From Bacteroidota bacterium (lineage in GTDB: Bacteria; Bacteroidota; Bacteroidia; Chitinophagales; Saprospiraceae), in assembly GCA_029781865.1 (NCBI GenBank), contig JAKOVW010000090.1, positions 62,001 through 126,000 of the forward strand: a stretch of DNA of 64,000 bases, read 5' to 3'. The position numbers and the translations under genes were made by a program. This document shows positions 57,301 to 64,000 of this stretch, one piece after another. Numbering within the stretch: the first letter of the stretch is position 1; the number at the start of each line of letters is the position of its first letter. Below the pieces are notes generated by a model. The model did not search any database, was not told the origin of the DNA, and was given only the letters and a program-made list of their open reading frames with translations.

Positions 57301-58669
57301 ATACCCCAATTCAACTTATATTCTTAATTGTAATAATCTTGGAAAAAACAATCTCGTAATGAATGTTTTTGATAAATCAAATAATTCAGCATCTTGTATA
57401 TCGGAAGTAACTGTCATTGATAATTTAGGTCCAAAAGTAACCTGTAATAATCTAACAGTAAAACTTAACAATGGAGGACAAGCCAATGTCAATGTAAATG
57501 AAATACAATCCTCCCTAGACAATTGCGGCGTGTCTCAAATCGAGTATAAGAAGAAATTTGATTGTACGGATTTAGGTGTGAATAACGTTTTAGTTACGGT
57601 AAGTGATGCATCCGGAAATAGTTCAACTTGTAACTCAATAGTAACCGTGTCTGATAAAATCTTACCGGATGCCAAATGCAAAAATTCCAACAAATATGTA
57701 TATTTGAAGAATGGATATGCAACGCTATCTGTCGATGATATAGATCAGAATTCTAAAGATAATTGTTCTATTGTGTCCAGAACATTGTCTCAATCTAATT
57801 TTAATTGCAGCGATATTGGCCCTCACTCCATATTTTTGACTGTAACGGATCAATCGGGAAATTCTTCAAATTGTGCCACAAATGTTGTTGTTATTGGACC
57901 AATGCCAGTTTGTTATTTGAACGTTGTACCTGAAAACAATATAAATACAGGAGGAATTCCCACCAATATTTATTTGGGTTACGGTCCGCAAAAAGATACC
58001 ATCAAATGTGTTGCAAACGGAGGTACTGGATTTACATATTCCTGGAGCCCCGTTTCGAATTTAAGTTGTTCTACATGTTCGCAACCGGTGTTTTCTCCTG
58101 CAACTGCCGGCAACTATACCTATACAGTTACTGTTACCAATGCAAGCGGATGTTCTTCAACCTGTAGTGTCAGCTTCTGTGTGAAAGACATTAAAGTGCC
58201 CGGTAGCAATGGAAGCTATGTGTATGTATGTCATTCCGGTGTTAGTTCATTAATCTTGCCCCTTGCACAGGTTCCCTTGCATGTTCCTGGTCATGCATTG
58301 GACAAGCTTGGTAAATGCACCGACCTTTGTCCTTCTACACCAAGTACTTTAAGCAATACAGGAGTTTATTCAATGAATAACCAGGATACGAATAATTTTA
58401 GTAATGAATTAGCCGGATATGCAAATTCGGAATTTAAAATTTATCCAAATCCAAGTTTTGACCAGTTCATTGTTTCAAATCAAAATTATAAAATACAGAA
58501 TTTGAAAATAGAGGTTGTGGATTTGTTCGGCAGGATAATTGAAACCAAAGAGTGGAATGATAATTTGGCTGAGCATAGTTTTGGTTTGCATTATAGATCA
58601 GGTGTTTATCTGGTGAAAATCCAGAGTGGAGAAATGAGTACTGTTTATCGAGTTGTAAAGCAAGAATAA
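51383..58669 (+). CDS. Giant secreted protein: beta-rich head, ten MopE-type repeats, HYR domains, T9SS type A domain
   Basis: 2428 residues. After a signal peptide (LISFIFILSIPYLILAQ) comes a beta-rich head (about 30-960) with Asn/Thr/Gly-rich repeats like GGTFINNGIL and FNGSGFIEFNQGTHTFN, probably a beta-helix. Ten 71-residue units (about 1070-1775) follow, each with DxDGDGYGD, DDCND, IHPGAGEFCN and DDDCDGLIDDNDPEI, the metal-binding MopE-type motif of Asp-rich loops. HYR-like domains (about 1775-2180; NCPSNITIDAVTNAC, VIDNIKPFAKCKDLTV) precede a Cys/His module (CHSGVSSLI, GHALDKLGKC) and the type A sorting domain (FKIYPNPSFDQFIVSN, SGVYLVKIQSG). A large calcium-binding adhesin or surface-layer component is likely. 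It is preceded by the LuxR-type gene and ends before a terminator. Confidence 0.9.
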   Translation: MEKPTRSLISFIFILSIPYLILAQNAGDYRSKVASGNWSSAGSWEVFDGTNWVGAATAPNSANGIITIRSPHVITLNSTVTADQIVVESGGSLYINNPGVLNLNDDTGEDLVCSGFIWHTNGTINGPGTIRINSGGTIQLSNGTAQTMVIATTLTNFGTVYWSNNTTGGSSTSTLTLTNGKIINNAAFTVNSTSGPISEKINGGDIVNNGTITYSSSSSVPNFTMNVNKITNNLNASIIANANGALIIQAAVGDTHEGTFTSNSSNGLKFTGAAIQTYTSNCTFNGSGFIEFNQGTHTFNANYNAGSTRITGATTVYNYSSLNFNNLYLSGGTFGGPCVKNMNGGMGWDGGMVSGGDLIIPATKSLAIGGGAYVTWTLACNLTNNGSIGLANANPGCCGTSTLAMSGQTITNNGSFVISYSGYASGTTQKISGGTFINNGILKTTSHINNVELNLSSFVNNQTGLVFAEGNGRLTLNITSGSVNDGDFQSNSTTGMLFTGPAAMTYDINSDFTGSGKFEFQSGTHTLNGAYHGSSTILSGAAINFNMPNVNFNYIALTAGTFSGIGSRTCNNIDWTGGTIAGAPLSQASGSQLNMIVPTSGTTYNLNTTFTCNGNITWTNNPGGSQSSTLNLASGNLINNGTMNINMGVNNTNTISNGQLTNNGIFNRNANGTFNFQSSATLTNTGTLNFFAGSSVLGTQNLGGIINLTSGVFNCNTVNFNGTVLNMTGSALINSSINFNFTGNTLQSFNGDGTSTIERMGMNASGGLIINANQLTVNSTLTYTNGIIYATYGNLVLNGSLVGNGSSTAYVVTNGSAGFLRNLNSIATFTFPVGTTSGFSPIDVQILSTAGQGLHAVRVFDNVYSSYSPSGNGSPAGPSITSAQVNRSWVVWKWNGGTINAKLNLKWLTNEESPDFNRNLCRIAKYDANTNNWTLESQTSGGSGPLFSVASSAQTSFTTSNIYCVIGQFTTATQTIAPQCAGNSISINYKAIGSFTSGNAFTAQLSDANGDFTSAVNIGSLNSTTDGIISCIIPSNTPAGTGYRIRVVSSMPVSKGSDNGSNITIFQSITYYADDDHDGYGDPIHFLVSCSGPPNGYVNNNLDCDDTNVNVHPNATEICNLIDDDCDGLIDDADPGIVGRSTWNADADGDGYGDANNSVLACVQPNGYVSNGNDCNDANASVHPGAGEFCNDYDDDCDGLIDDNDPEITGQPTWYVDADGDGYGDASNSVLACVQPNGYVSNGDDCNDANAAVHPGAGEFCNDYDDDCDGLIDDNDPEITGQPTWYADTDGDGFGDPSNSVLACVQPNGYVSNGNDCNDANATVHPGAGEFCNDYDDDCDGLIDDNDPEITGQPTWYADADGDGFGDVNNSVLACVQPNGYVSNSDDCNDANASVHPGVGEFCNDYDDDCDGLIDDNDPEIKGQPTWYVDADGDGYGDANNSVLACLQPSDYVSNGDDCNDSNSAIHPGAGEFCNGYDDNCDGLIDDNDPEITGQPTWYADVDGDGFGDVNNLVLACVQPYGYVSNGDDCNDSNNAIHPGAGEFCNDYDDDCDGLIDDNDPEITGQPTWYADTDGDGFGDPNNPVLACVQPNGYVSNGDDCNDSNASIHPGAGEFCNDYDDDCDGLIDDNDPEITGQLTWYADTDGDGYGDANNAVLACLQPNGYVSNGDDCNDANAAIHPGAGEFCNDFDDDCDGLIDDNDPEITGQPTWYADTDGDGYGDANNSVLACVQPNGYVSNGDDCNDADAAIHPGAEEICGNNVDENCDNLIDENCCVAPQIINCPSNITIDAVTNACAKLVTYSSASANGTGPITITYSQASGTKFPVGITTVLVTAENNCGIDNCSFNVEVVDNQKPVISCKNITLNLDQNGVAVVNPDLVVLSVYDNCGILSKVTSPAVLDCDHLGSNQVTLIVTDIHNNSSTCIANVNVIDNIKPFAKCKDLTVSLSMSGTVLVQGFELDGGSSDNCEIASYPNSTYILNCNNLGKNNLVMNVFDKSNNSASCISEVTVIDNLGPKVTCNNLTVKLNNGGQANVNVNEIQSSLDNCGVSQIEYKKKFDCTDLGVNNVLVTVSDASGNSSTCNSIVTVSDKILPDAKCKNSNKYVYLKNGYATLSVDDIDQNSKDNCSIVSRTLSQSNFNCSDIGPHSIFLTVTDQSGNSSNCATNVVVIGPMPVCYLNVVPENNINTGGIPTNIYLGYGPQKDTIKCVANGGTGFTYSWSPVSNLSCSTCSQPVFSPATAGNYTYTVTVTNASGCSSTCSVSFCVKDIKVPGSNGSYVYVCHSGVSSLILPLAQVPLHVPGHALDKLGKCTDLCPSTPSTLSNTGVYSMNNQDTNNFSNELAGYANSEFKIYPNPSFDQFIVSNQNYKIQNLKIEVVDLFGRIIETKEWNDNLAEHSFGLHYRSGVYLVKIQSGEMSTVYRVVKQE
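54590..56705 (+). repeat. Ten in-frame 213-bp MopE-type repeats
   Basis: Units are 213 bp (71 codons), the first diverged (HFLVSCSGPPNGYV) and the last cut short (EEICGNNVDENCDNLI). Units 2-9 are highly similar at the base level, for instance CAGTATTGGCTTGTGTACAA with third-position changes. The high similarity makes slippage or recombination between units likely, so the copy number may vary between strains. Confidence 0.85.
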
Positions 58670-58747
58670 AAGCAATTGCGATTATATTTTCTCTTTACTA
58701 AATAGGCTAAAAGAGATCAACTTATTGTGATTCTAAATTTAAATAAA

Positions 58748-58778
58748 AAGGCTGCTTATTGGTTAAGCAGCCTTTTTT
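58748..58778 (+). terminator. Rho-independent terminator of the giant surface-protein gene
   Basis: AAGGCTGCTTA (58748-58758) pairs with TAAGCAGCCTT (58764-58774), followed by T residues to 58778, about 80 bases after the stop codon. The preceding A-run makes it possibly bidirectional. Confidence 0.8.
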
Positions 58779-58804
58779 ATAATTGAATTATATTCTGGAT
58801 CAAA

Positions 58805-59214
58805 TTAATTCAAATGGAATTCCTTTGATTTATTATTAGAATCTGTAACACGCACTTTAAACCTTTTTCCATTTTTAGGTGTACCAAGTCCAACTGTATT
58901 AATGGTAACATTCACTTTGTCATTTACTACTTTCGTAGTTATCCGATTGGATTGAATGGGGACAATTGTAGTGCCATCATAAATAGTAATTTTGGCTGTC
59001 CGGGAAGTACGACCCTCAAGTGCATCTTCTGTAATTGGAGTTGCCGGGTTAACATCAGGTCTGGAAGAGGCACTCTGAAAATCACTACGCTTTTTGCTCT
59101 TTCATTACCACCAGTTGTCACAGTAGATGAAAGATCGATGTCAACTTATGCAAACAATGATGAACTCATTCCTAAAGTAAAAACCGATTAAATTCCTAAA
59201 AGCCTTTTTTTCAT
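58805..59214 (-). pseudogene. Decayed gene for a small secreted protein
   Basis: On the minus strand an ATG at 59214 opens a signal-peptide-like sequence MKKRLLGI-stop-SVFTLGMSSSLFA-stop-VDIDLSSTV, all in one frame with two TAA codons, continuing TTGGNERAKSVVIFRV. A shift of frame near the AAAAA/TTTT runs then gives the rest of a coherent protein: SKKRSDFQSASSRPDVNPAT, LEGRTSRTAKITIYDGTTIV, VNVTINTVGLGTPKNGKRF, ending KEFHLN at TAA (58805-58807). Both stops would be Gln (CAA) by a single C-to-T change, and SLFAQ would be an ideal signal cleavage site. Joined, the product would be about 135 residues. No family is recognised. Confidence concerns the existence of the remnant. Confidence 0.6.
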
Positions 59215-59299
59215 GATTCAAATTTATGTGATTAATAATAATTAATACCTTACAGATATGCAAGAGAACCTTTTGTTATCACATCCGTTTAATAAATAG

Positions 59300-59746
59300 T
59301 TAATTGATCTTGGTGCTTTGCCTGGCTAGTAATGTCCAGCTTCCTTCTGATTTTACCCAGGTTTGACAGACATGTAGTTTTAAATTGATTGACTTTCCAT
59401 TGAGGTTCACATCAATCGTAGAATCATACCGAACTATTGAAACATCATTATAGGTCTTTATCCGCAAACTATCCATGCTTATTTTCTCATAAACCAGATA
59501 TTTCGATTTGTTATTCTGAATTAGTTCCTCCTTGCTTTCGATCCAGCCATTGGAATGTCCGTATGTAAGATTAGGATGAAGTAAAGCATTGAGCTGATCC
59601 TGATTTTGATCAATAAGAGCCTTGTTTAATGATTGGGTGAGATGTACAAATGTGGTAGTATCCTGTGCCTGTATACTCAGAATTCCTACTAAGAGTAAGG
59701 ATAATAGTGTATTTAAACATTTAAGTCTGTATATGCTCATCTTCAT
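59300..59746 (-). CDS. Secreted NTF2-like (DUF4440/SnoaL-type) protein
   Basis: A 148-residue protein with a signal peptide (CLNTLLSLLLVGILSIQAQ) followed by a small alpha/beta-barrel of the NTF2-like superfamily: LTQSLNKALIDQNQDQLNAL, HPNLTYGHSNGWIESKEELI, YDSTIDVNLNGKSINLKLH and WTLLARQSTKIN. Such proteins bind small ligands or act as simple enzymes; no specific catalytic set is assigned. It lies 14 bases downstream of the MBL-fold gene on the same strand, so the two are probably co-transcribed. Confidence 0.85.
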   Translation of the reverse strand: MKMSIYRLKCLNTLLSLLLVGILSIQAQDTTTFVHLTQSLNKALIDQNQDQLNALLHPNLTYGHSNGWIESKEELIQNNKSKYLVYEKISMDSLRIKTYNDVSIVRYDSTIDVNLNGKSINLKLHVCQTWVKSEGSWTLLARQSTKIN

Positions 59747-59760
59747 GGAATTTGAAGTTC

Positions 59761-60786
59761 CTATTTTTTACGATTGTTGTTTTTTTGAATAATATGATTC
59801 ATTTGAAATTTAATATTGGGAAGGTAAAACTCATCCAATAACCAATTCGTATACGTTTCCGGAATGGTAATTTCTTTGAGTTGTTCCGGTTTAATTCCTT
59901 TGTCAACTTGCATTTGAGCCGTTTCATTGACTTGATCCAGATACGTAATTAAAGTTTTAATGTCTTGCATAGATCCGACAGGTCCATGTCCCGGAATTAA
60001 GGTGACCGCATCCAGAGTTTGCAACTGCAGCAGGCTGTTTTTCAGACTATCCAGGTTTCCATCGCCCAGCCATGGATGATTTTGAATAAATAACAAATCT
60101 CCTGTAAATAATATTCTCTTTTGGGGTAAATACATGATCAGATCGCTTTTGGTATGACCAAGACCGAGTTCGATCAATATGAGGGATTGTTTTTTTCCGT
60201 AAATGGTTTGCATACCGCGGACGATCGTATTAGGTAAAACGGTATGTAGAATTTTATGAGATTCTTTTATTGTTTTGAAATAATCGCTCATCATGGTGAG
60301 CTGCTTTCTCTTTAAGGTATCTTTTGCAGGCAAAGCAGCTAACAGGGAATCATATTTGGCAATCATTCCAGGTAAATAATTTTTTTCATCAGCTATTTCG
60401 CGGGGCTCACTGGTTTCAATCAGTTGTTTGGTAATCAAAGTACTGTATATTTTTGCAGTGTCAAAGACCTGATTGCCCCGGATGTGATCATTATGAAAAT
60501 GGCTGTTTACCAGAATTTTAACGGGTGGTAGTCCCATTTCGGAAATGATGCGCTTTAATTCTTGCGCCGCATAGGGTGATAAAAACGGATCAAATACCAG
60601 TGTTTCAGTGCCAAGGTCAATAATGCCTGCATTGCAAATCGCTCTTCCTCCTGCTTTATGAATGGCTGCATACACGCCATCATCAAGTGTAATGAGATCA
60701 AAGTCCTTTGATGTTTTTTGGGCTGTACCGGACAGGCAGAATAAACAAATGAATACTAGTGAAGAAAAAGTAGAAATGAATTTCAT
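59761..60786 (-). CDS. Secreted MBL-fold metallo-hydrolase
   Basis: A 341-residue periplasmic metallo-beta-lactamase-fold enzyme. The signal peptide (FISTFSSLVFICLFCLSGTAQ) precedes the fold. The zinc motif HFHNDH is at 96-101 (HxHxDH); further ligands are in GLGHTKSDLIMYLP and TGDLLFIQNHPW, and IPGHGPVG supplies the last His. The general pattern matches broad MBL hydrolases rather than true class B beta-lactamases; the substrate is not evident. It is the first gene of a two-gene unit with the NTF2-like protein. Confidence 0.9.
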   Translation of the reverse strand: MKFISTFSSLVFICLFCLSGTAQKTSKDFDLITLDDGVYAAIHKAGGRAICNAGIIDLGTETLVFDPFLSPYAAQELKRIISEMGLPPVKILVNSHFHNDHIRGNQVFDTAKIYSTLITKQLIETSEPREIADEKNYLPGMIAKYDSLLAALPAKDTLKRKQLTMMSDYFKTIKESHKILHTVLPNTIVRGMQTIYGKKQSLILIELGLGHTKSDLIMYLPQKRILFTGDLLFIQNHPWLGDGNLDSLKNSLLQLQTLDAVTLIPGHGPVGSMQDIKTLITYLDQVNETAQMQVDKGIKPEQLKEITIPETYTNWLLDEFYLPNIKFQMNHIIQKNNNRKK

Positions 60787-60987
60787 ATAATTGTTGATTG
60801 AACATGCGAAATTAGGGAAATTGCCCGAATAAATCAGTCAATTAGCTGGTTCTTTATTCTTTATCGAGTATTCCTTGTTTCTGATTTACTGCATTGTAAT
60901 TCTTGGTGTGACATATGGATAAGTTATCAACTCTGTGTCGGGATTATTTCGAATGAAACTATACTGTCTTGTTTTGCATTCATTTTC

Positions 60988-61021
60988 AAAAAAAAAGCAG
61001 TGAAGCATTGCGCTTCACTGC
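60988..61021 (-). terminator. Rho-independent terminator of the TSP3-repeat gene
   Basis: GCAGTGAAGC (60997-61006) pairs with GCTTCACTGC (61012-61021) around a 5-base loop. On the minus strand the stem is followed by nine T residues (complement of 60988-60996). It lies 26 bases after the stop codon. Confidence 0.88.
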
Positions 61022-61046
61022 CCTCAAAATAAAAGATAATTAAGGT

Positions 61047-63998
61047 TTACTTTAAAATCAGCAAAGGCTGAATTGCTTTTGTTTCTTCATTTTTAATCAT
61101 GATTTGGAACAAACCAAAACCAACACTGCTGATGTCATCAGAATGAATTACGAGTTGTTCGGTCGGCGAATTTATAGCGCGGGTCCAAACTTCTACACCC
61201 AGCAAATTATAAATATGAACGGAAATGCGTTGTACGGTATGATTAAATTGAATATTAAAATCTCCATGACTTGGATTTGGAATAACTTTAAAATTCAATT
61301 CCGTAGATTCAGAAATGGAAAGATCATCATAAACTTCTTCGCTGTTTTCTCCTTCCGTTGCATAAGAAGAACTTCCATTTGAACTTAGATTAAATCCACC
61401 GCTTCTGTTACAATTGGATTCTCCGCAAAGACCAAGATAATCACCATGTGCAAGATGTGAAGTCAACTCCGTATAGGAAATGCACAGGTTACCTTTTTTA
61501 GAAGGATTACCAGGATCGGTATGACAGATGAATAATTTATTGTTACCACATTTCCATTTAGGAATAAGGTCAACATACGAAGGTGGATATTTGCAATCCG
61601 GTTTTCCATCATGGTTGTTATCAATTTTATCATTTCCACCCGGACAAACATCATTGCAATCTGCAACGCCATCGCAGTCACTGTCCTTGTCGGGAACACC
61701 ACAACCACATTGACCCGGGGATGTCTTTTTAGGATCTTCCGGGCATTTGTCGCAGGCATTGCCAACGCCGTCACCATCAGAATCTTTCTGATCCGCATTT
61801 GCAACTTCAGGACAATTGTCACATCCATTTCCAATGCCGTCTTTATCGGTATCTTTCTGATCCTTGTTTGATAATTTAGGACAATTGTCGCACACATCAC
61901 CGATGCCATCTTTGTCTATGTCCTGCTGTTCCGGATTTGCTTTTTCCTTACAGTTATCACAGGCATCACCAACGCCATCGTGGTCTGTATCCGCCTGATC
62001 TTTATTGGATGTTTTGGGACAGTTATCACATACATTTCCGATACCATCCTGATCAGAATCTTCCTGATTCGGATTTGCTCTTTCCTTGCAATTATCGCAG
62101 GCATCGCCAATGCCATCATGGTCTGTATCCAGCTGATCCCGGTTTGCTACTTTCGGGCAGTTGTCACAAACATTTCCGATGCCATCCTGATCAGAATCTT
62201 CCTGATTGGAATTCGCTTTCTCTTTGCAATTATCGCAGGCATCACCAACGCCATCATGATCTGTATCAGCTTGATCTTTATTGGCCACTTTAGGACAATT
62301 ATCACAAACATCACCAACGCCATCACCATCTGAATCTTCTTGTTTTGGATTGACTCTTTCTTTGCAATTATCACATGCGTCACCAATGCCGTCGTGATCT
62401 GTATCTGTTTGATCCCGGTTTGCCACTTTAGGACAATTGTCGCAAGCATCACCTATGCCATCGCCATCCAGATCTTCTTGATTCGGATTTATTTTTTCCC
62501 TGCAGTTATCGCAAGCATCTCCGATACCATCATGGTCTGCATCAGTCTGATCCTTATTGGCCACTTTAGGACAATTATCACAGGCATCGCCAATACCATC
62601 CTGATCGGCATCTTCCTGGTTTGGATTTGCCTTCTCTTTGCAATTATCACATGCATCAGCGACTCCATCTCCATCGGTATCTTCCTGTTTCGGATTTGCT
62701 TTTTCCTTGCAATTGTCGCATGCATCTCCAACTCCATCATGATCGGTATCGGTCTGATCTTTATTAGCAATCTTCGGACAATTATCGCAGGCATCACCAA
62801 CACCATCTCCATCTGTATCTTCCTGTTTTGGGTTTACTTTTTCCTTGCAATTATCACAAGCATCACCAATACCGTCATGGTCAATATCTGATTGATCCTT
62901 ATTTGCAATTTTCGGACAGTTGTCACAGGCATCGCCGATGCCATCGCCATCGCTATCTTCCTGATTCGGATTTAGTTTTTCTTTGCAATTATCGCAGGCA
63001 TCACCGATACCATCGTGATCGGTATCCGCCTGATCTTTGTTTTCTGTTTTTGGGCAATTATCGCAGGCATCTCCGACTCCATCGTGATCCGTATCTGTCT
63101 GATCTTTATTTGCAACTTTAGGGCAATTATCACAGACATCGCCTATACCATCACCATCTGTATCTTCCTGTTTTGGATTTATTTTTTCTTTGCAATTATC
63201 GCATGCATCACCAATACCATCATGATCGGTATCTGCCTGATCTTTATTGGCTAGTTTCGGACAATTGTCACAAGCATCTCCTCTTCCATCACCATCACTA
63301 TCTTCCTGATTCGGATTTGCTTTTTCTTTGCAGTTGTCACAGGCATCACCGATGCCATCGTGGTCGGTATCCAGCTGATCTCTGTTAGCAAGCTTCGGAC
63401 AGTTATCACAAGCATCGCCAATACCATCGCCATCCGTATCTTCCTGGTTTGGATTTGCCTTTTCCCTGCAATTGTCACAGGCATCACCGATACCGTCGTG
63501 ATCAGTATCTTCCTGATTGGTATTTGCTTTTTCACGGCAATTGTCGCAAGCATCACCGATTCCATCATGGTCTGTATCAAACTGATCCTTGTTTGCAATT
63601 TTCGGACAATTATCACAAGCATCGCCTATGCCATCGCCATCGGTATCTTCCTGGTTGGGATTTATTTTCTCTTTGCAATTATCACATGCATCGCCGATGC
63701 CATCATGATCCGTATCTGTCTGATCTTTATTGGCAATTTTTGGACAATTATCACAGGCATCACCTCTTCCATCCTGGTCGGAATCTTCCTGATTTGGATT
63801 TGCTTTTTCCCTGCAATTATCACAGGCATCACCAACGCCATCCAGATCGGAATCTAACTGATCTTTATTAGGCACTTTCAAACAATTATCACAAGCATCA
63901 CCGATACCATCCTGATCCGAATCCAATTGATCCTTGTTTGCAATTTTAGGACAGTTATCACATACATTACCAAACCCATCTCCATCGGAATCTTCCTG
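61047..63998 (-). CDS. Giant thrombospondin type 3 repeat protein with T9SS type A domain (5' end outside window)
   Basis: The frame stays open to the right edge (QEDSDGDGFGNVCDNCPKIA before the first ATG at 63926), so this is the C-terminal 983 residues of a longer gene. About 33 TSP3 units of 23 residues alternate between a PKxANKDQ type and a KEKxNPNQED type, each ending DxDxDGIGDACDNC. These Asp-rich loops bind calcium and the cysteines form a disulfide ladder, building a stiff stalk. After the repeats come a Cys-rich segment (SPGQCGCGVPDKDSDCDG), a Cys/His module (FICHTDPGNPSKKGNLC, HLAHGDYLGLC) and a type A sorting domain (FKVIPNPSHGDFNIQF, GFGLFQIMIKNEE). Surface display by T9SS follows. 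The function is probably adhesive or structural. Confidence 0.92.
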   Translation of the reverse strand, partial: QEDSDGDGFGNVCDNCPKIANKDQLDSDQDGIGDACDNCLKVPNKDQLDSDLDGVGDACDNCREKANPNQEDSDQDGRGDACDNCPKIANKDQTDTDHDGIGDACDNCKEKINPNQEDTDGDGIGDACDNCPKIANKDQFDTDHDGIGDACDNCREKANTNQEDTDHDGIGDACDNCREKANPNQEDTDGDGIGDACDNCPKLANRDQLDTDHDGIGDACDNCKEKANPNQEDSDGDGRGDACDNCPKLANKDQADTDHDGIGDACDNCKEKINPKQEDTDGDGIGDVCDNCPKVANKDQTDTDHDGVGDACDNCPKTENKDQADTDHDGIGDACDNCKEKLNPNQEDSDGDGIGDACDNCPKIANKDQSDIDHDGIGDACDNCKEKVNPKQEDTDGDGVGDACDNCPKIANKDQTDTDHDGVGDACDNCKEKANPKQEDTDGDGVADACDNCKEKANPNQEDADQDGIGDACDNCPKVANKDQTDADHDGIGDACDNCREKINPNQEDLDGDGIGDACDNCPKVANRDQTDTDHDGIGDACDNCKERVNPKQEDSDGDGVGDVCDNCPKVANKDQADTDHDGVGDACDNCKEKANSNQEDSDQDGIGNVCDNCPKVANRDQLDTDHDGIGDACDNCKERANPNQEDSDQDGIGNVCDNCPKTSNKDQADTDHDGVGDACDNCKEKANPEQQDIDKDGIGDVCDNCPKLSNKDQKDTDKDGIGNGCDNCPEVANADQKDSDGDGVGNACDKCPEDPKKTSPGQCGCGVPDKDSDCDGVADCNDVCPGGNDKIDNNHDGKPDCKYPPSYVDLIPKWKCGNNKLFICHTDPGNPSKKGNLCISYTELTSHLAHGDYLGLCGESNCNRSGGFNLSSNGSSSYATEGENSEEVYDDLSISESTELNFKVIPNPSHGDFNIQFNHTVQRISVHIYNLLGVEVWTRAINSPTEQLVIHSDDISSVGFGLFQIMIKNEETKAIQPLLILK

Positions 63999-64000
63999 AT

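Noticed and set aside
58939..59191. Separate small ORFs on each strand after the giant surface-protein gene
   Set aside because: The minus-strand one is part of the decayed gene at 58805-59214 and the plus-strand one is its antisense shadow.
61463..63871. Many ORFs of 60-180 codons antisense to or in other frames of the TSP3 gene
   Set aside because: They arise because the regular Asp/Gly/Cys codon pattern avoids stops in other frames; the products are low-complexity.

Overview
The window looks like chromosomal DNA of a Bacteroidota bacterium, most likely of the Saprospirales/Chitinophagales type. Support: low GC; Bacteroidota-type promoters (TAnnTTTG at -7, sometimes TTG about 20 bases upstream); seven large secreted proteins with PKD, HYR, MopE-like or thrombospondin-3 repeats, each ending in a type IX secretion (T9SS) sorting domain; a DUF1501/DUF1800 pair; and multi-copy intergenic repeats. 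Genus cannot be fixed from the sequence. No tRNA, rRNA, CRISPR array, insertion sequence or prophage gene was seen.

Layout. 1-13.6 kb is mostly core: a gene tail (possibly dTMP kinase), a CHU_C-type secreted protein, radA, scpB with a DUF2480 gene, a TIGR00266 protein, a secreted Cys-rich protein, an SLC13 carrier, a TerC protein, and a BlaI/BlaR1-type pair with a probable operator. 13.6-25 kb holds a four-copy 186-bp repeat, DUF1501/DUF1800, metK, kup, a DUF4197 lipoprotein, a dense array of GTTGCAA palindromes and a 5'-nucleotidase-like phosphatase. 25-27.2 kb is another T9SS substrate.

27.4-49.2 kb is the striking part. Six consecutive same-strand paralogues of about 1000-1150 residues each have a Sec signal peptide, 9-13 kinesin-light-chain-like TPR units and a C-terminal CHAT (caspase/separase-like) protease domain with intact His and Cys. 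The array is interrupted once by a T9SS-exported M43 metalloprotease. It is followed by an ECF-like sigma factor, a single-pass membrane protein with an anti-sigma-like N-terminus and TPR-like C-terminus, a stand-alone LuxR-type HTH protein, and a 2428-residue MopE/HYR surface protein. An envelope CHAT-protease pathway feeding a sigma/anti-sigma switch is the main hypothesis here. It is inference from gene order and topology.

58.7-64 kb holds a decayed small secreted-protein gene, an NTF2-like protein, an MBL-fold hydrolase, and the C-terminal part of a giant thrombospondin-3 repeat protein that runs off the window.

Repeats are a second theme. A CTAACTCC / GTTAGCAG low-complexity family sits in many intergenic gaps. 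A sequence resembling it, and in one paralogue a perfect CCCGCC-AAA-GGCGGG palindrome, also occur in frame inside the CHAT genes, near the catalytic residues.
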